Shown here: positions 36,543 through 46,310 of the stretch, in pieces
Layout: every line of letters begins with the position of its first letter
How positions within the stretch are numbered: the first letter of the stretch is position 1
DNA from: Candidatus Bandiella numerosa
GTDB taxonomy: Bacteria; Pseudomonadota; Alphaproteobacteria; Rickettsiales; Midichloriaceae
DNA: 64,000 bases
Direction of reading: 5' to 3'
Assembly: GCF_029981845.1 (NCBI RefSeq)
Contig: NZ_CP104164.1
Coordinates: 1,384,197 to 1,448,196, forward strand
The notes under the pieces: generated by a model
Told to the model about the DNA's origin: nothing
What the model saw: the letters and a program-made list of their open reading frames with translations, nothing else
Database searches by the model: none
Translations under genes and position numbers: made by a program

Positions 36543-36998
36543 ATGAGTACAAAGTTATCGAGTACATTTTTTGCTAAACCTTCGTATGTACAAAACAAGT
36601 GGTTGTTAATTGATGCAAAGGATCAAGTATTAGGAAGGCTTGCAGCACAAATTGCAAAAATTCTACGTGGAAAGCATAAGCCTTATTTCACACCACATAT
36701 TAACTGTGGTGATAATGTTGTTGTGATAAATGCAGATAAGTTAAAATTAACAGGCAAAAAACTTCAACAAAAAATTTACTATAGACACACAGGATTTCCT
36801 GGAGGAATTAAACAAATTAAGGCTATTGATTTAATATCAGGGAAATATCCAGAAAGAATGTTGCAATTGGCTGTAAAAAGGATGATGCCCAAAGAGAGCC
36901 CACTTGCAAGACAACAACTTAAATGTTTGCATGTGTATGCTGGGGAAGATAACCCTCATGTAGCACAACAACCTGTTTTAATTAACCCTGTTAAGTAA
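36543..36998 (+). CDS. rplM: 50S ribosomal protein L13
   Basis: This 151-residue protein is bL13-family uL13: WLLIDAKDQVLGRLAAQIAKILRGKHKPYF, YYRHTGFPGGIKQ and RMMPKESPLARQQL are characteristic. It sits four bases before rpsI, the universal bacterial rplM-rpsI pair. A TATACT box at 36505-36510 could serve as its -10 element, with no strong -35 visible. Confidence 0.98.
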   Translation: MSTKLSSTFFAKPSYVQNKWLLIDAKDQVLGRLAAQIAKILRGKHKPYFTPHINCGDNVVVINADKLKLTGKKLQQKIYYRHTGFPGGIKQIKAIDLISGKYPERMLQLAVKRMMPKESPLARQQLKCLHVYAGEDNPHVAQQPVLINPVK

Positions 36999-37002
36999 TA
37001 TT

Positions 37003-37572
37003 ATGAGTAATAAAGAAGAAATTGTAAAAGAAAGCAAAAAAAAGGAAACTAAAATCAAGGTTGCGTCTACATCAAAACCTAAAATCACACCTAGCTCTAC
37101 CACTAAACATGCTTCACCAGGTAAATTAGCAGTTTCTAAAGTTATTGTCGCTGAAAAAAAAGAAATAAAAAAGCTAATCAATGCTGATAAGGTATATGCT
37201 ACAGGAAAAAGAAAAACTGCTGTTGCAAAAGTTTGGATGATCAAAAAGGGCTCTGGTATAATCACAGTAAATGGGAAAAGCATTATAGATTATTTCAAAA
37301 GGCCAATTTATAGGATGATCATCAATCAACCTTTTGATATCGTCAAAGCACAAGGTGTTTATGATATAGAATGTCAAGTTCTTGGAAGTGGTTTATCTGG
37401 TCAAGCTGGAGCTATTAGACACGGTATAAGCAAAGCATTGAATCAAATTAGTGATGAGTATCATGGTACATTAAGAAGCGGTGGATTCCTTACTAGGGAT
37501 AGCAGAAGAGTAGAAAGAAAAAAATATGGACAGCCTAAAGCTAGAAAGAAATTTCAGTTCTCTAAAAGATAA
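37003..37572 (+). CDS. rpsI: 30S ribosomal protein S9 with N-terminal extension
   Basis: The last 130 or so residues are a normal uS9: YATGKRKTAVAKVW, GSGIITVNGKSIIDYF, GGLSGQAGAIRHGI-type and the C-terminal YGQPKARKKFQFSKR tail that reaches the decoding site. The first 59 residues are an extra Lys/Ser/Thr-rich, probably disordered extension (ESKKKETKIKVASTSKPK). Extensions of this kind occur in some alphaproteobacteria. It is cotranscribed with rplM. Confidence 0.97.
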   Translation: MSNKEEIVKESKKKETKIKVASTSKPKITPSSTTKHASPGKLAVSKVIVAEKKEIKKLINADKVYATGKRKTAVAKVWMIKKGSGIITVNGKSIIDYFKRPIYRMIINQPFDIVKAQGVYDIECQVLGSGLSGQAGAIRHGISKALNQISDEYHGTLRSGGFLTRDSRRVERKKYGQPKARKKFQFSKR

Positions 37573-37747
37573 TCCATTAGTATTTCTTATACTATTAATC
37601 TATAAACGTATTGATTTTGTTGTTTTTTTTTTAAAGCGAAATGCATTAGGTATGGCGTTATTTATCAAAACTAATTAATTGAATTTACGCTATTCATGTG
37701 AAAGTGTATACGCTGCTTCCTCATTTTTAATATTATTGATTAATGAT

Positions 37748-38935
37748 ATGTTATTTAATAAACATAAAGAAAGTAATATCTTTTTTATTGTTATTGCAAC
37801 GATTTCAGTATTTGATCTTGCTATATTCTTCTATTTACCATTACTTTCAAGTATCAGGCAAGAATTCCAGGTTGATGAATCACTAATTCAATTCAGCGCA
37901 GCTATTAACGTTTTTGGAATTGGTGTCTCTTCTATTATTTACGGCACATTATCTGATGCTTGGGGTAGAAAAAAATTGGTGTTATTCGGGATAGTTTGCT
38001 TCACAATCGCTTCATACTGCATATCATTAGTTAACTCAATATATGTACTATTTATTTTGAGATTTATTCAAGGATTAGGAGCAGGAGTATCATGGTCAGT
38101 TGGAAATGCTATAGTACATGATATTTACAAAGGTAAAATGTTTGAAAAAGCAATTATTACTCTACATATTATTATTGGATCAATGCTTGTTATATCGCCA
38201 GCATTAGGTGGATACGTTGGAAATATTATTGGTTGGAGACACAGCTTTCAACTAATAGCATTTCTTGGTTGTATATTGTTTGTATACTGCATATTTTTAT
38301 TGCCAGAAACTTTGCAAAGTAAAAAAACGACAATTAATATTAAAAAAATTTTAGCCAACTATTTAATACTGTTCAAAAATCCCACGTATACAAAATTTTT
38401 AACAATCAAGGTGTTGATGGTTTCCATTGCATTTGTAAATGTTACAAATTTACCCTTACTATTTGTTGAAACATATAATACAAGTGTTGAAAACTGTGGG
38501 TTATTAATAGCCTTAGGTGCTTCAATGTTTGTGATTGGTGGAATGATGTGCAATAAATTAATAAACTACTTTTCAACATACAACATAATAAAGCATTCTC
38601 TGTATTTCATTATTCTTAGTAGCGTTATTTTAATAATTGGTGAACAGATTGGGTTTTTAACTGCAATAAATATCCAACTAATTAAAATTCCATATCTCTT
38701 AGGAATTGCATGCATTTTTGGTAATGCCACTCACAGGATAGTCAGCGCAATACCAGAATTATCAGGTAGTGCCTCAGCAATTATGATAACACTTGAAATG
38801 TTTATTAGCTCAATTGGAGTAAGATTAGTTAGCATTTTTTACGATACCACAATTTATCCAATGGAAATATACGCAATTATTGCAACATTAATATCAATAA
38901 TTACACTAACCAGATTTCATGGACAAAATAATTAA
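37748..38935 (+). CDS. MFS transporter, Bcr/CflA-like
   Basis: This protein of about 395 residues has twelve predicted membrane helices and the MFS loop motif YGTLSDAWGRKKLVLFGI between helices 2 and 3, plus RFIQGLGAGVSWSVGNAIVHD, a Bcr/CflA drug-resistance signature in TM4-5. ATG at 37748 (MLFNKHKES) is a normal family start; the TTG at 37679 adds 23 unlikely residues. Rickettsiales have several such transporters that may move host metabolites as well as drugs. The substrate is unknown. Confidence 0.87.
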   Translation: MLFNKHKESNIFFIVIATISVFDLAIFFYLPLLSSIRQEFQVDESLIQFSAAINVFGIGVSSIIYGTLSDAWGRKKLVLFGIVCFTIASYCISLVNSIYVLFILRFIQGLGAGVSWSVGNAIVHDIYKGKMFEKAIITLHIIIGSMLVISPALGGYVGNIIGWRHSFQLIAFLGCILFVYCIFLLPETLQSKKTTINIKKILANYLILFKNPTYTKFLTIKVLMVSIAFVNVTNLPLLFVETYNTSVENCGLLIALGASMFVIGGMMCNKLINYFSTYNIIKHSLYFIILSSVILIIGEQIGFLTAINIQLIKIPYLLGIACIFGNATHRIVSAIPELSGSASAIMITLEMFISSIGVRLVSIFYDTTIYPMEIYAIIATLISIITLTRFHGQNN

Positions 38936-39072
38936 TAATGAAGTAATGAATAAAATTAATAGTTTTATATCTTTGACAAAACCTTATTCCCTGACTAATA
39001 CAAAATTTCAAATGCAGTATTGACCATTGATTTATCGCCTGATAGTTTTAAGTGCCATTAGTTATTTATTCC

Positions 39073-40272
39073 ATGAATACAGTTAAATTAAATTTAAATT
39101 TTCCCAAAGAATTAAATACAATATTTGATATTATTTCTAAGGCAAAAGGAGAGTGCAGATTGGTTGGTGGGTGTGTAAGAGATTATTTAATAAATAAAGT
39201 GCCAGTAGATTTTGATATTGCAACAAATTTAATCCCTGAAATAATAATAAAAATATTTCAACGAAGCGATATTAAAGTTTTTCCAATTGGAGTTGAGCAT
39301 GGGACTGTTTTGGTAGTGATTAACGGATTTAATTTTGAGATAACTACATTAAGGAAAGATGTTAAATGTTTTGGTCGACATGCAGAGGTTCAATTTACAA
39401 ATGATTGGAAAGAAGATGCTGCAAGGAGAGATTTCACAATGAACGCTATGTCAGTAACTCTAAATGGAGAACTATATGATTATTTTGATGGTCAGGAAGA
39501 TTTAGAGCAAAAAAAGGTCAAGTTTGTTGGAAATCCAACTAAGAGAATTGAGGAAGATTATTTAAGAATATTACGCTATTTAAGATTTTTAGGCCTTTTT
39601 GGTTTGAAAAACATAGATGATGCAAGCTATAAAGCCTCTATAAAAAATATCCAAAATCTTGAGTACATATCCAAGGAAAGAATTAGGAGCGAATTACTAA
39701 AATTACTTGCATCTCAATTTGCCAAAGAAGTGCTTATAAAGCTAACAGAAGAAAATATTTTTCATTATATTGGATTATCTTCAATTACCATTAGCAGTAA
39801 ATTACTTCAAAGAATTAATTTTAAAATTGATGATCCATTGGTGAATTTAGCTACACTATGTAACTTAAGCACCACACAAAATGCTAACAAAGTTGCTCAA
39901 CTAAAAAATAATCTACAACTCTCCAACAAGGAATATAAAGAGCTCAATTGGCTTACTTCATTTACTAACCAACCAAAATTTACAGATTATCACCACTATA
40001 AATATTGGTATGAATATGGCAAAGATTTATATCTAAGATTTTTATTTGTAGTGAATAATATCACTGAAATTAATGAGTATAAGAAATATTTATATGAAGT
40101 ATTAAATGGTGAAGATTTTGTTTTCCCACTTAAAGGTAGGGATTTGCAAAATCTTAACATTACGGGGAAGGCCATAGGAGACGCAATAAAGAAAGCTAAA
40201 GACTATTGGCATGCCAACAACAATATGCCAAATAAATTAGAACTTATAAGCTATTTAAAAATAGTAACCTAG
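39073..40272 (+). CDS. cca: CCA tRNA nucleotidyltransferase
   Basis: This class II nucleotidyltransferase of about 399 residues adds or repairs the CCA end of tRNAs. The head domain has LVGGCVRDYLINKVPVDFDIAT with the catalytic acidic pair, FPIGVEHGTVLV and RRDFTMNAM. The remaining helical domains follow. PolyA polymerase (PcnB) shares the fold, but the alphaproteobacterial length and context favour CCA addition. ATG at 39073 (MNTVKLN) is preferred over the GTG at 39052. Confidence 0.9.
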   Translation: MNTVKLNLNFPKELNTIFDIISKAKGECRLVGGCVRDYLINKVPVDFDIATNLIPEIIIKIFQRSDIKVFPIGVEHGTVLVVINGFNFEITTLRKDVKCFGRHAEVQFTNDWKEDAARRDFTMNAMSVTLNGELYDYFDGQEDLEQKKVKFVGNPTKRIEEDYLRILRYLRFLGLFGLKNIDDASYKASIKNIQNLEYISKERIRSELLKLLASQFAKEVLIKLTEENIFHYIGLSSITISSKLLQRINFKIDDPLVNLATLCNLSTTQNANKVAQLKNNLQLSNKEYKELNWLTSFTNQPKFTDYHHYKYWYEYGKDLYLRFLFVVNNITEINEYKKYLYEVLNGEDFVFPLKGRDLQNLNITGKAIGDAIKKAKDYWHANNNMPNKLELISYLKIVT

Positions 40273-40764
40273 AAAAGAAAAACTATATTTTGCAAATAAT
40301 ATATAATTTAGGTTTTACTTTGATAGCATGCAACAAAATGATAGAAGCAGTTGTAGAGAGCCTATGCTATAGAAAATGCTGCAAGGTTTTTAGGCGGAGA
40401 TTATGCAGAGATAAATATTAGACATTTTCATTATCAATTATATTTGCGAGATTTTTCTGAGAGAAATGCTACTGTTCATAATAAAATAAAAAATAAAGTG
40501 CAGGACTTTATTTATGGTAAGAAAAAGTTTGATCTTAACGATTATAGAAAATTTTATGATTGTCTAGGTGAAAATAGTTAGAGTTAAGTTATCTTAGAAG
40601 TAAAGGGCTGGAATCAAACTACAACATCAAATACCCATGAAATTCCCAATATTTTTGAATTATTTGGAGATCTAAATGATCCAGCCATCTCGTTTATGGG
40701 ATAAAGCAACTATAAGGAGTAGTGTTGCAAACAAGGGTACCTAGCATTTTCTAGCACCTGCTCT
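40273..40764. other. 491-base spacer holding a pseudogene
   Basis: Apart from the degraded gene at 40338-40704 (listed separately), nothing else is seen here. The last 60 bases are plain AT-rich sequence before the stop of the minus-strand membrane protein. Confidence 0.5.
40338..40704 (+). pseudogene. Degraded gene of unknown family
   Basis: The region reads as protein with lesions. ATG at 40338 opens MIEAVVES, then a frame change gives AYAIENAARFLGGDYAEINIRHF (40360 onward) and continues to DYRKFYDCLGENS. Two in-frame stops follow (40579-40581 and 40585-40587). The same frame then resumes with VILEVKGWNQTTTSN and IPNIFELFGDLND to a stop at 40702-40704. One frameshift and two stops in an otherwise protein-like stretch indicate decay. 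I do not recognise the family. Confidence 0.55.
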
Positions 40765-41796
40765 TTAAAGCTCCTCATGGTTAGTATAACCATCATTATG
40801 TTGTTCAATTTCTTTTGGCACATCATGACTATTTTGGCTATTCAAACTTTTTTCTGCGTCCTTTTTATCTGTTCTACTTACTTGGCCGAATAATTCATTA
40901 TATGTTAAATTGTATAACTTATCTCCAAAAGTTAAAACTGATGTAACCGTTATTGATGCAACTGTATTAACAATTAATTTAAAAGTTGCCGACACTTTAT
41001 CGTTTCCAACGATTGAGCTTGGTAATTTAGGGCACATATATTTATTATAACCAAAATACATTACGGCATTCACTGAAATGGTGACGATTTGTGGTTTTAA
41101 CAAATTATAATCAAATCCTTCTTTCCCAATTATTTCTTGAATTTGAGTAAAAGATTTAGCATTATTCATAAAGAAAAAAAGATAATCTTGCGTACCAATA
41201 TGAGCATGTGATTTAGCAAGTTTACTCTCATTTTCAACACACTCATTAATCTTACCTGCATATATTTGAGGTTGGGAAGCTGATTTGAACTCAGCACCAC
41301 TAGTAGATAATTCAGAACCTTCAACAACTGTAGGTAATCTAATTGTTGTCAAAACATTAGATCCTTCTATGCTTAGTTTACTTGCTTCATCAAAAGCTTT
41401 TTGATGTTCTGCTTTACTATAATTAATTTCATTAAATAATCGCTCAAATTGATTAGTCACAGTGTGAGTTAAAGCAAGTGAAGAAGCAGTTGTTACTAAT
41501 AAACTTGCAACATTAATTACCTCATCATACACGCCATAACTAACTTTTGTCACTTGCCTATAAACAGAAAAAATATCGTCCGAAATACTAATTCCTGTAA
41601 AAAACGTATATTTATACGGTGAACTCATAAAATGCCCTGTTCGAATTAATGCAACAAAATGAGAAACGGCTAGGGAAAATTTAAACGTATGAATTGCAAG
41701 TATTGCATAATCATATTTAGTTAGATTTGGTAAGTAGTTATCATAAATACTAGTTAGATAATCTCCTATATTGCTAAAATTGTAATTATTAGTCAT
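40765..41796 (-). CDS. Uncharacterised multi-helix membrane protein, candidate effector
   Basis: This 343-residue protein has no family I recognise. ATG at 41796 follows a strong Shine-Dalgarno sequence (GGAGG, complement of 41806-41810), so it is preferred over the frame start at 41826. Hydrophobic stretches are seen near residues 33-55 (YAILAIHTFKFSLAVSHFVAL), 95-115 and 240-290 (IVTISVNAVMYF, LIVNTVASITVTSVLTF). The C-terminal 45 residues are polar and charged. The helix-rich, serine-rich composition and lone position beside a pseudogene patch resemble lineage-specific host-interaction proteins; that role is a guess. Confidence 0.65.
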   Translation of the reverse strand: MTNNYNFSNIGDYLTSIYDNYLPNLTKYDYAILAIHTFKFSLAVSHFVALIRTGHFMSSPYKYTFFTGISISDDIFSVYRQVTKVSYGVYDEVINVASLLVTTASSLALTHTVTNQFERLFNEINYSKAEHQKAFDEASKLSIEGSNVLTTIRLPTVVEGSELSTSGAEFKSASQPQIYAGKINECVENESKLAKSHAHIGTQDYLFFFMNNAKSFTQIQEIIGKEGFDYNLLKPQIVTISVNAVMYFGYNKYMCPKLPSSIVGNDKVSATFKLIVNTVASITVTSVLTFGDKLYNLTYNELFGQVSRTDKKDAEKSLNSQNSHDVPKEIEQHNDGYTNHEEL

Positions 41797-41862
41797 TATT
41801 AAAAACCTCCGGCTACTTCTCCACACAGCATGAATTTTAATTTTAAAAAAATCAACAAGAAT

Positions 41863-42618
41863 TTAAATTTTGATTAATGATAATTGACATCCAAAATTCT
41901 TCTCCCCTTTGTGAAGGGCTCTTCTACAGCTAAAAAATTTTTTTTCATCTGAGTAAGTATCAATTTTTAAGTCATCAATTTTACTTACGCCATATTTTAT
42001 CAACTTTTCATAACAGTATTTAGGTAAGTCAAATAAAAATCTCCCTTTATTCACTGAATTTTTAAAATACTTATTATTTAAAGTAGTTTCCTCTAAAAAT
42101 AATACATAAAATTTCTCATCAACTTCATAATTATTTTGTCTTATACATGGACCTATTGCAGCATAAAATTGGGATTCACTACCTTTTTTGATTGCACTAA
42201 TTGAATTTTCTATAATACCATTTAGAGCACCCTTCCATCCAGCATGTATTGCTAAGGCAATATTATTTTTATTATCCCAAACTAATATTGGCACACAATC
42301 TGCAGTAATCACTCCTATTACACTATTTTTCCTAGATGAATAAATTGCATCACCCTCGATTTTATTGATGGTATTATTTGCTTTTATTACCATATTTGAG
42401 TGAATTTGATTTAGTAATGTTAAATCTTCTATATTTACACTTAGGCAATTAGCGGCAATAATTAAATTATTATTAACGTTTTCTATATTATCCAGATTGT
42501 TAAATTTACAGTTTAAACTACTAAATTCATCTGAGCTTACACCACCATTTCGAGTAAAGAATCCATGCTCAACCCCAACATTTTTTAATAAAGATGATTC
42601 TATAAAAATGTCCGACAT
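41863..42618 (-). CDS. pgeF: Peptidoglycan editing factor PgeF (laccase-domain protein)
   Basis: This 251-residue protein matches the YfiH/PgeF family, a multi-copper-oxidase-like fold shown in E. coli to keep incorrect amino acids out of peptidoglycan precursors. Signatures are HGFFTRNGGVSS, QIHSNMVIK, TADCVPILVWD, AIHAGWKGALNGI, AAIGPCIRQNNYEVD and FFSCRRAL. The metal-ligand His and Cys residues are present. It follows gshA by eight bases in an operon with dacF and rsmE, an envelope and redox context. Confidence 0.93.
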   Translation of the reverse strand: MSDIFIESSLLKNVGVEHGFFTRNGGVSSDEFSSLNCKFNNLDNIENVNNNLIIAANCLSVNIEDLTLLNQIHSNMVIKANNTINKIEGDAIYSSRKNSVIGVITADCVPILVWDNKNNIALAIHAGWKGALNGIIENSISAIKKGSESQFYAAIGPCIRQNNYEVDEKFYVLFLEETTLNNKYFKNSVNKGRFLFDLPKYCYEKLIKYGVSKIDDLKIDTYSDEKKFFSCRRALHKGEKNFGCQLSLIKI

Positions 42619-42626
42619 ATAAATTT

Positions 42627-43811
42627 CTATTCGATTTTTTCATAACCCACTGCAATGGTTGCCAATTTACTTAGTAATAACTCACTTGGGGATATTTCTA
42701 GATTTTTGGCAAATAACATACCACTTGAATTCAAATTATTATCGACACCTTTTACTGTATTATATCTCATAAATTTTCCAATAACTTTCGCACCAACTAG
42801 GTATATAATACTTTCTGCTGGATAATCTTCAACTCTTTCTATTGTTGGTATACCCTCTTGTATTACCACCTCTGAATTAATTACATTGTCTTTTATTGTA
42901 TTTAAGCTATGTCTCATTTTCTTGTTGAGATTTATGATTTCATCCCCACTTTTTACTGACATTATACCCCTTCCAAATGTACCATTATTTGGTTTGATAA
43001 ATACAACAGGCTCTCGCTTAATTTGATATTCATCATATTTTTTTTGAATCTCAACTATAAGTTTATCAATTTTTTGAGCTATACACTGCAATCCCTCTTT
43101 CTTTTTAAAATTAACATTAATGCATTTTGAGTAATATGTACTGATTAACCAAGGGTCTATTTTGAACTCAATACAAAATAAATCAATCAGATCGTTATAG
43201 GCTTTATAATGAGAACATTTTCTCCTACTGTGCCAGCCATATTTTAAATTTGGTAATATTGGAATTGATAGAGCTGTTAACTTTTCCGGTATTTTTTCTG
43301 TTAGATCGTTATTTAGTACGATTAAATCTGGAGACCAGTTATCATTGGTAACTATAACAGAGCTTTGTTTTTGAAATTGAAAAAACGTTAAACCTTCAAC
43401 ATCAATCGATTCTTCACCCATAATTAAAACCCTTACTTCAAGATTTGTATCTTGCAAAGCTTTAAGTAAAAATTTTATGTTTTCATAATAATTAACATTT
43501 CTCGTAAATTGCTCCGAAACTAAAGCGATTTTCTTAGCATCAGGGAAAAATTTACTAAAGTACTGCAAAAAATATTGCGTTGCCTTCTGCAATCCTTGTT
43601 TCGATATATTATTAAACCCAGATGGAAAGAGATTTGTATCAATTGGAGAAATTTTGAATCCTGAATTTCTAATATCAATTGACGAATACAGCGGAGTATC
43701 TTTTAACTCTTTTGTCTTAATCCATGTTTCAATCAAGTTCTCATTCTTTAAAATAAAGTTATCTAAATCATCGATATAACTGTGTATTTCATTTTTTTTT
43801 AGGTTATGCAT
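42627..43811 (-). CDS. gshA: Glutamate-cysteine ligase, ATP-grasp-like proteobacterial type
   Basis: This 394-residue protein resembles the GshA form found in Acidithiobacillus and many alphaproteobacteria (TIGR02049-type), distinct from E. coli GshA. Key blocks are SIDIRNSGFKISPIDTNLFPSGFNN, VSEQFTRNVNYYEN, WHSRRKCSHYKAYNDL and VFIKPNNGTFGRGIMSVKSG (ATP-grasp). It would make gamma-glutamylcysteine for glutathione. Its start codon overlaps the rsmE stop by one base. A glutathione synthetase gene (gshB) is not seen here. Confidence 0.87.
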   Translation of the reverse strand: MHNLKKNEIHSYIDDLDNFILKNENLIETWIKTKELKDTPLYSSIDIRNSGFKISPIDTNLFPSGFNNISKQGLQKATQYFLQYFSKFFPDAKKIALVSEQFTRNVNYYENIKFLLKALQDTNLEVRVLIMGEESIDVEGLTFFQFQKQSSVIVTNDNWSPDLIVLNNDLTEKIPEKLTALSIPILPNLKYGWHSRRKCSHYKAYNDLIDLFCIEFKIDPWLISTYYSKCINVNFKKKEGLQCIAQKIDKLIVEIQKKYDEYQIKREPVVFIKPNNGTFGRGIMSVKSGDEIINLNKKMRHSLNTIKDNVINSEVVIQEGIPTIERVEDYPAESIIYLVGAKVIGKFMRYNTVKGVDNNLNSSGMLFAKNLEISPSELLLSKLATIAVGYEKIE

Positions 43812-44533
43812 TATTTGTTTGGGTATAATAAATTCTGGATAGCAAATATAGATGCTATCATCGCTGTCTCTGCTCTTAAAGTATAATTTCCCAATTTCAC
43901 AAAAGCCATATTAAGCCGTTCAAACATATTGATCTCTTCATTAGAAAAACCTCCCTCGGGACCAATTAAAAGTACTGTATCATTATTGTAGTCTATTATT
44001 TTGTTTAAATCCAAAATACTTCTCGCATCTCTATGATTATGACATACTAATACATTTTTGTTTTTGGTAAGATTTAGTAGTCCTTCCAAATTCAAGATAT
44101 TATGAATTATTGGAATATCAAGTCTCCCACATTGTTCTGACGCTTCCTTAGCAACAATATTTAGCTTATCTATGTTAATAGTTTTTACTATTGTTCTATC
44201 AGTTATTAAAGGATATATCTCCCTAACATTCAACTCAGTCGCTTTTTGAACAATTAAACTATTGTTTTGTCGTTTTAATAATGCGAATGCTAAAATCACC
44301 TTAGATTTACATAAAATGTTATCTGTTTTTTCAAAAGGAATTAAAAAAATATTTCGCTTATTTTCCACCTCAATTTTACAAACCCACTCGCCATCATGCT
44401 CATTATATGCCCTGATAACATCACCAGACTTCACTTTCATTACATTCATTAGGTAATGAGCGTCCTCTTTCGTTAGAGAAATACTCTCTAAACTACTCAA
44501 TTTAACTACCAATAATAATCTGATGCTACTCAT
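43811..44533 (-). CDS. rsmE: 16S rRNA (uracil-1498-N3)-methyltransferase
   Basis: This 240-residue SPOUT methyltransferase has the N-terminal PUA-like domain (HYLMNVMKVKSGDVIRAYN) and the C-terminal knotted domain with LIGPEGGFSNEEI and LRAETAMI, the SAM-binding trefoil motifs. It modifies U1498 in 16S rRNA. It lies between dacF and gshA, with overlap or gaps of a few bases. Confidence 0.95.
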   Translation of the reverse strand: MSSIRLLLVVKLSSLESISLTKEDAHYLMNVMKVKSGDVIRAYNEHDGEWVCKIEVENKRNIFLIPFEKTDNILCKSKVILAFALLKRQNNSLIVQKATELNVREIYPLITDRTIVKTINIDKLNIVAKEASEQCGRLDIPIIHNILNLEGLLNLTKNKNVLVCHNHRDARSILDLNKIIDYNNDTVLLIGPEGGFSNEEINMFERLNMAFVKLGNYTLRAETAMIASIFAIQNLLYPNK

Positions 44534-44539
44534 TATTTT

Positions 44540-45517
44540 TTAATGAATCTCTAGTACATCATTATTATTGGTAGCTCTTTTGGAACTTTCTGAAACATAC
44601 TGAAAAACGTCTCTTTTGGCATTTAAGAATTTTGATTGAGAAATACTCTCATTTTTCACCTTCTCTTTAACACCTAATCTTGCATATGCATTATTCAATA
44701 AATCTATCATGTGATCGTCTCTCATTCTCGCAGTTTGACCTCCCATCACAATAGCTACTAAATTAGCTTCAGGTTTTTTTGTTGAGGTTGCAAGATTAAA
44801 GCCTGAAGCATTGACATATCCAGTTTTTAATCCATCTGCCCATGCATATCTTTTTAAAACCCGATTATGTCCCTTTATTTCTTTTCCTCTGTAAATAAAT
44901 GATGTCATAGAAAAAAGATGATAATATTTTGGAAAATCCCTCTTAAGTGCACTTGCTAATTTTGCCATATCTCTAGCAGTTGTATATTGCTCCTCATGAT
45001 GTAATCCATGAGGATTTTGAAAATTAGTATTTTTCATATTCAATTTTTTTGCAGTTATATTCATTAATTGAATAAATTTTTTTCTATCACCTGAAATTGC
45101 TTCTCCAAGTACCACTGCAGCATCGTTAGCTGATTTTACTATTAATGCATTAATAGCTTGACGTACAGTAATTTTTTGCCCACGCTTTAGATCAATATTA
45201 CTTTTTGGCTGCTCTGAAGCATGTTTTGACACCGTGAGTTTTTGTAATGGTGATAGTTTATTTTTCTTTAAGGATTCAAAAGTGATATATAAAGTCATCA
45301 TTTTAGTAAGTGAAGCAGGATACCTTTTTTGATCTGCATTTTTTTCAAAAAGCACTCTACCTGTTTTAGCATTAACAACTATACTTGCATAATTAGAGGA
45401 TTTAAATATAGAAGGCTCAAGACTTATAGGCCTAGAGTATGCCTGAAATGGTTGTAATAAAAAATAGATAAAAAATAGATTTATCAAAAATAATTCAGAG
45501 AACTTTTTCAACTGCAT
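44540..45517 (-). CDS. D-alanyl-D-alanine carboxypeptidase
   Basis: This 325-residue penicillin-binding protein has a signal peptide (LFLINLFFIYFLLQPFQAYS) and the three serine-peptidase motifs: SLTKM, SAND and KTGYVNASG. It fits the DacF/DacA group (PBP5-like), which trims pentapeptides in the periplasm. It lacks a long C-terminal PBP5 beta domain, giving a shorter DacF-like protein. With murA and pgeF it supports an active peptidoglycan pathway. Confidence 0.94.
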   Translation of the reverse strand: MQLKKFSELFLINLFFIYFLLQPFQAYSRPISLEPSIFKSSNYASIVVNAKTGRVLFEKNADQKRYPASLTKMMTLYITFESLKKNKLSPLQKLTVSKHASEQPKSNIDLKRGQKITVRQAINALIVKSANDAAVVLGEAISGDRKKFIQLMNITAKKLNMKNTNFQNPHGLHHEEQYTTARDMAKLASALKRDFPKYYHLFSMTSFIYRGKEIKGHNRVLKRYAWADGLKTGYVNASGFNLATSTKKPEANLVAIVMGGQTARMRDDHMIDLLNNAYARLGVKEKVKNESISQSKFLNAKRDVFQYVSESSKRATNNNDVLEIH

Positions 45518-45545
45518 AAAAAATAATAATTGAAATCAATTTTAT

Positions 45546-46310
45546 CTAAAATGGTGATATTATGTCAAGAACTTGTTTTCCATATGGGTCTTGTTGATAT
45601 TGAGATATTTGCCCTCTACCACCATACGACACTCTAGCTTCCGCAATTTGATCTAGATCAACTGAGTTATCACTACCGATATCTTCTGGTCTCACAATTC
45701 CAGCTACTGTAATCTCCCTCAATTCATAATTAACTCGTATTTCCTGCGATCCTTTAATTAGGAAATTACCATTAGGCAAAATCCTTATTATAGTTGCTGC
45801 AACATTAGTACTAATCGTTTCTTTTCTATCGATTTGCCCATCACCAGTACTATCAGAATCAGAATTAATACCCAATAATTTACTTGGATCAACATTTTTG
45901 TTACCATTTTTAATACTATTCTCTAAACCAAATAACTTTGGAATCCCCATATTCTTACCACTTTTTCTTTGCTTGGTAGTTTTATTATTCAATTTTGCCT
46001 TGTCTTCAATTACGATTTTTATTTTTAAAATATCACCAACATCCTTTGCCTTTCTTTCCCTAAAAAAGAAAGTCTTAGAATCTGGTGTCCACAAAGAATT
46101 GCTAGACAATGACTCATCTTGATTTTGCACATTTTTTGAATACACTTCATCTAAATTATCTTTATTATAAACGTTTACTTCGTTTATTTTAGGTGGATTA
46201 CCAACGTTTTTAAGCTGATCCCACATCGAGGTACACCCCGAAAAAATCAACAATGAACTTAAAAGTGTAAGATAATATGTGTATTTTAATGCTTTACTTA
46301 AATTAATCAT
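45546..46310 (-). CDS. flgH: Flagellar L-ring protein FlgH
   Basis: This 254-residue lipoprotein forms the L-ring of the flagellar basal body in the outer membrane. The lipobox is SLLIFSGC, followed by WDQLKNVGNPPKI, LWTPDSKTFFFRERKAKDVGDILKI and the C-terminal LPNGNFLIKGSQEIRVN and VRPEDIGSDN blocks. Its start overlaps the flgA stop by eight bases. The length is typical. Confidence 0.94.
   Translation of the reverse strand: MINLSKALKYTYYLTLLSSLLIFSGCTSMWDQLKNVGNPPKINEVNVYNKDNLDEVYSKNVQNQDESLSSNSLWTPDSKTFFFRERKAKDVGDILKIKIVIEDKAKLNNKTTKQRKSGKNMGIPKLFGLENSIKNGNKNVDPSKLLGINSDSDSTGDGQIDRKETISTNVAATIIRILPNGNFLIKGSQEIRVNYELREITVAGIVRPEDIGSDNSVDLDQIAEARVSYGGRGQISQYQQDPYGKQVLDIISPF

Noticed and set aside
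37573..37640. Terminator after rpsI
   Set aside because: A TAGTAT/ATACTA stem exists, but the T run starts too far downstream to form a typical terminator.
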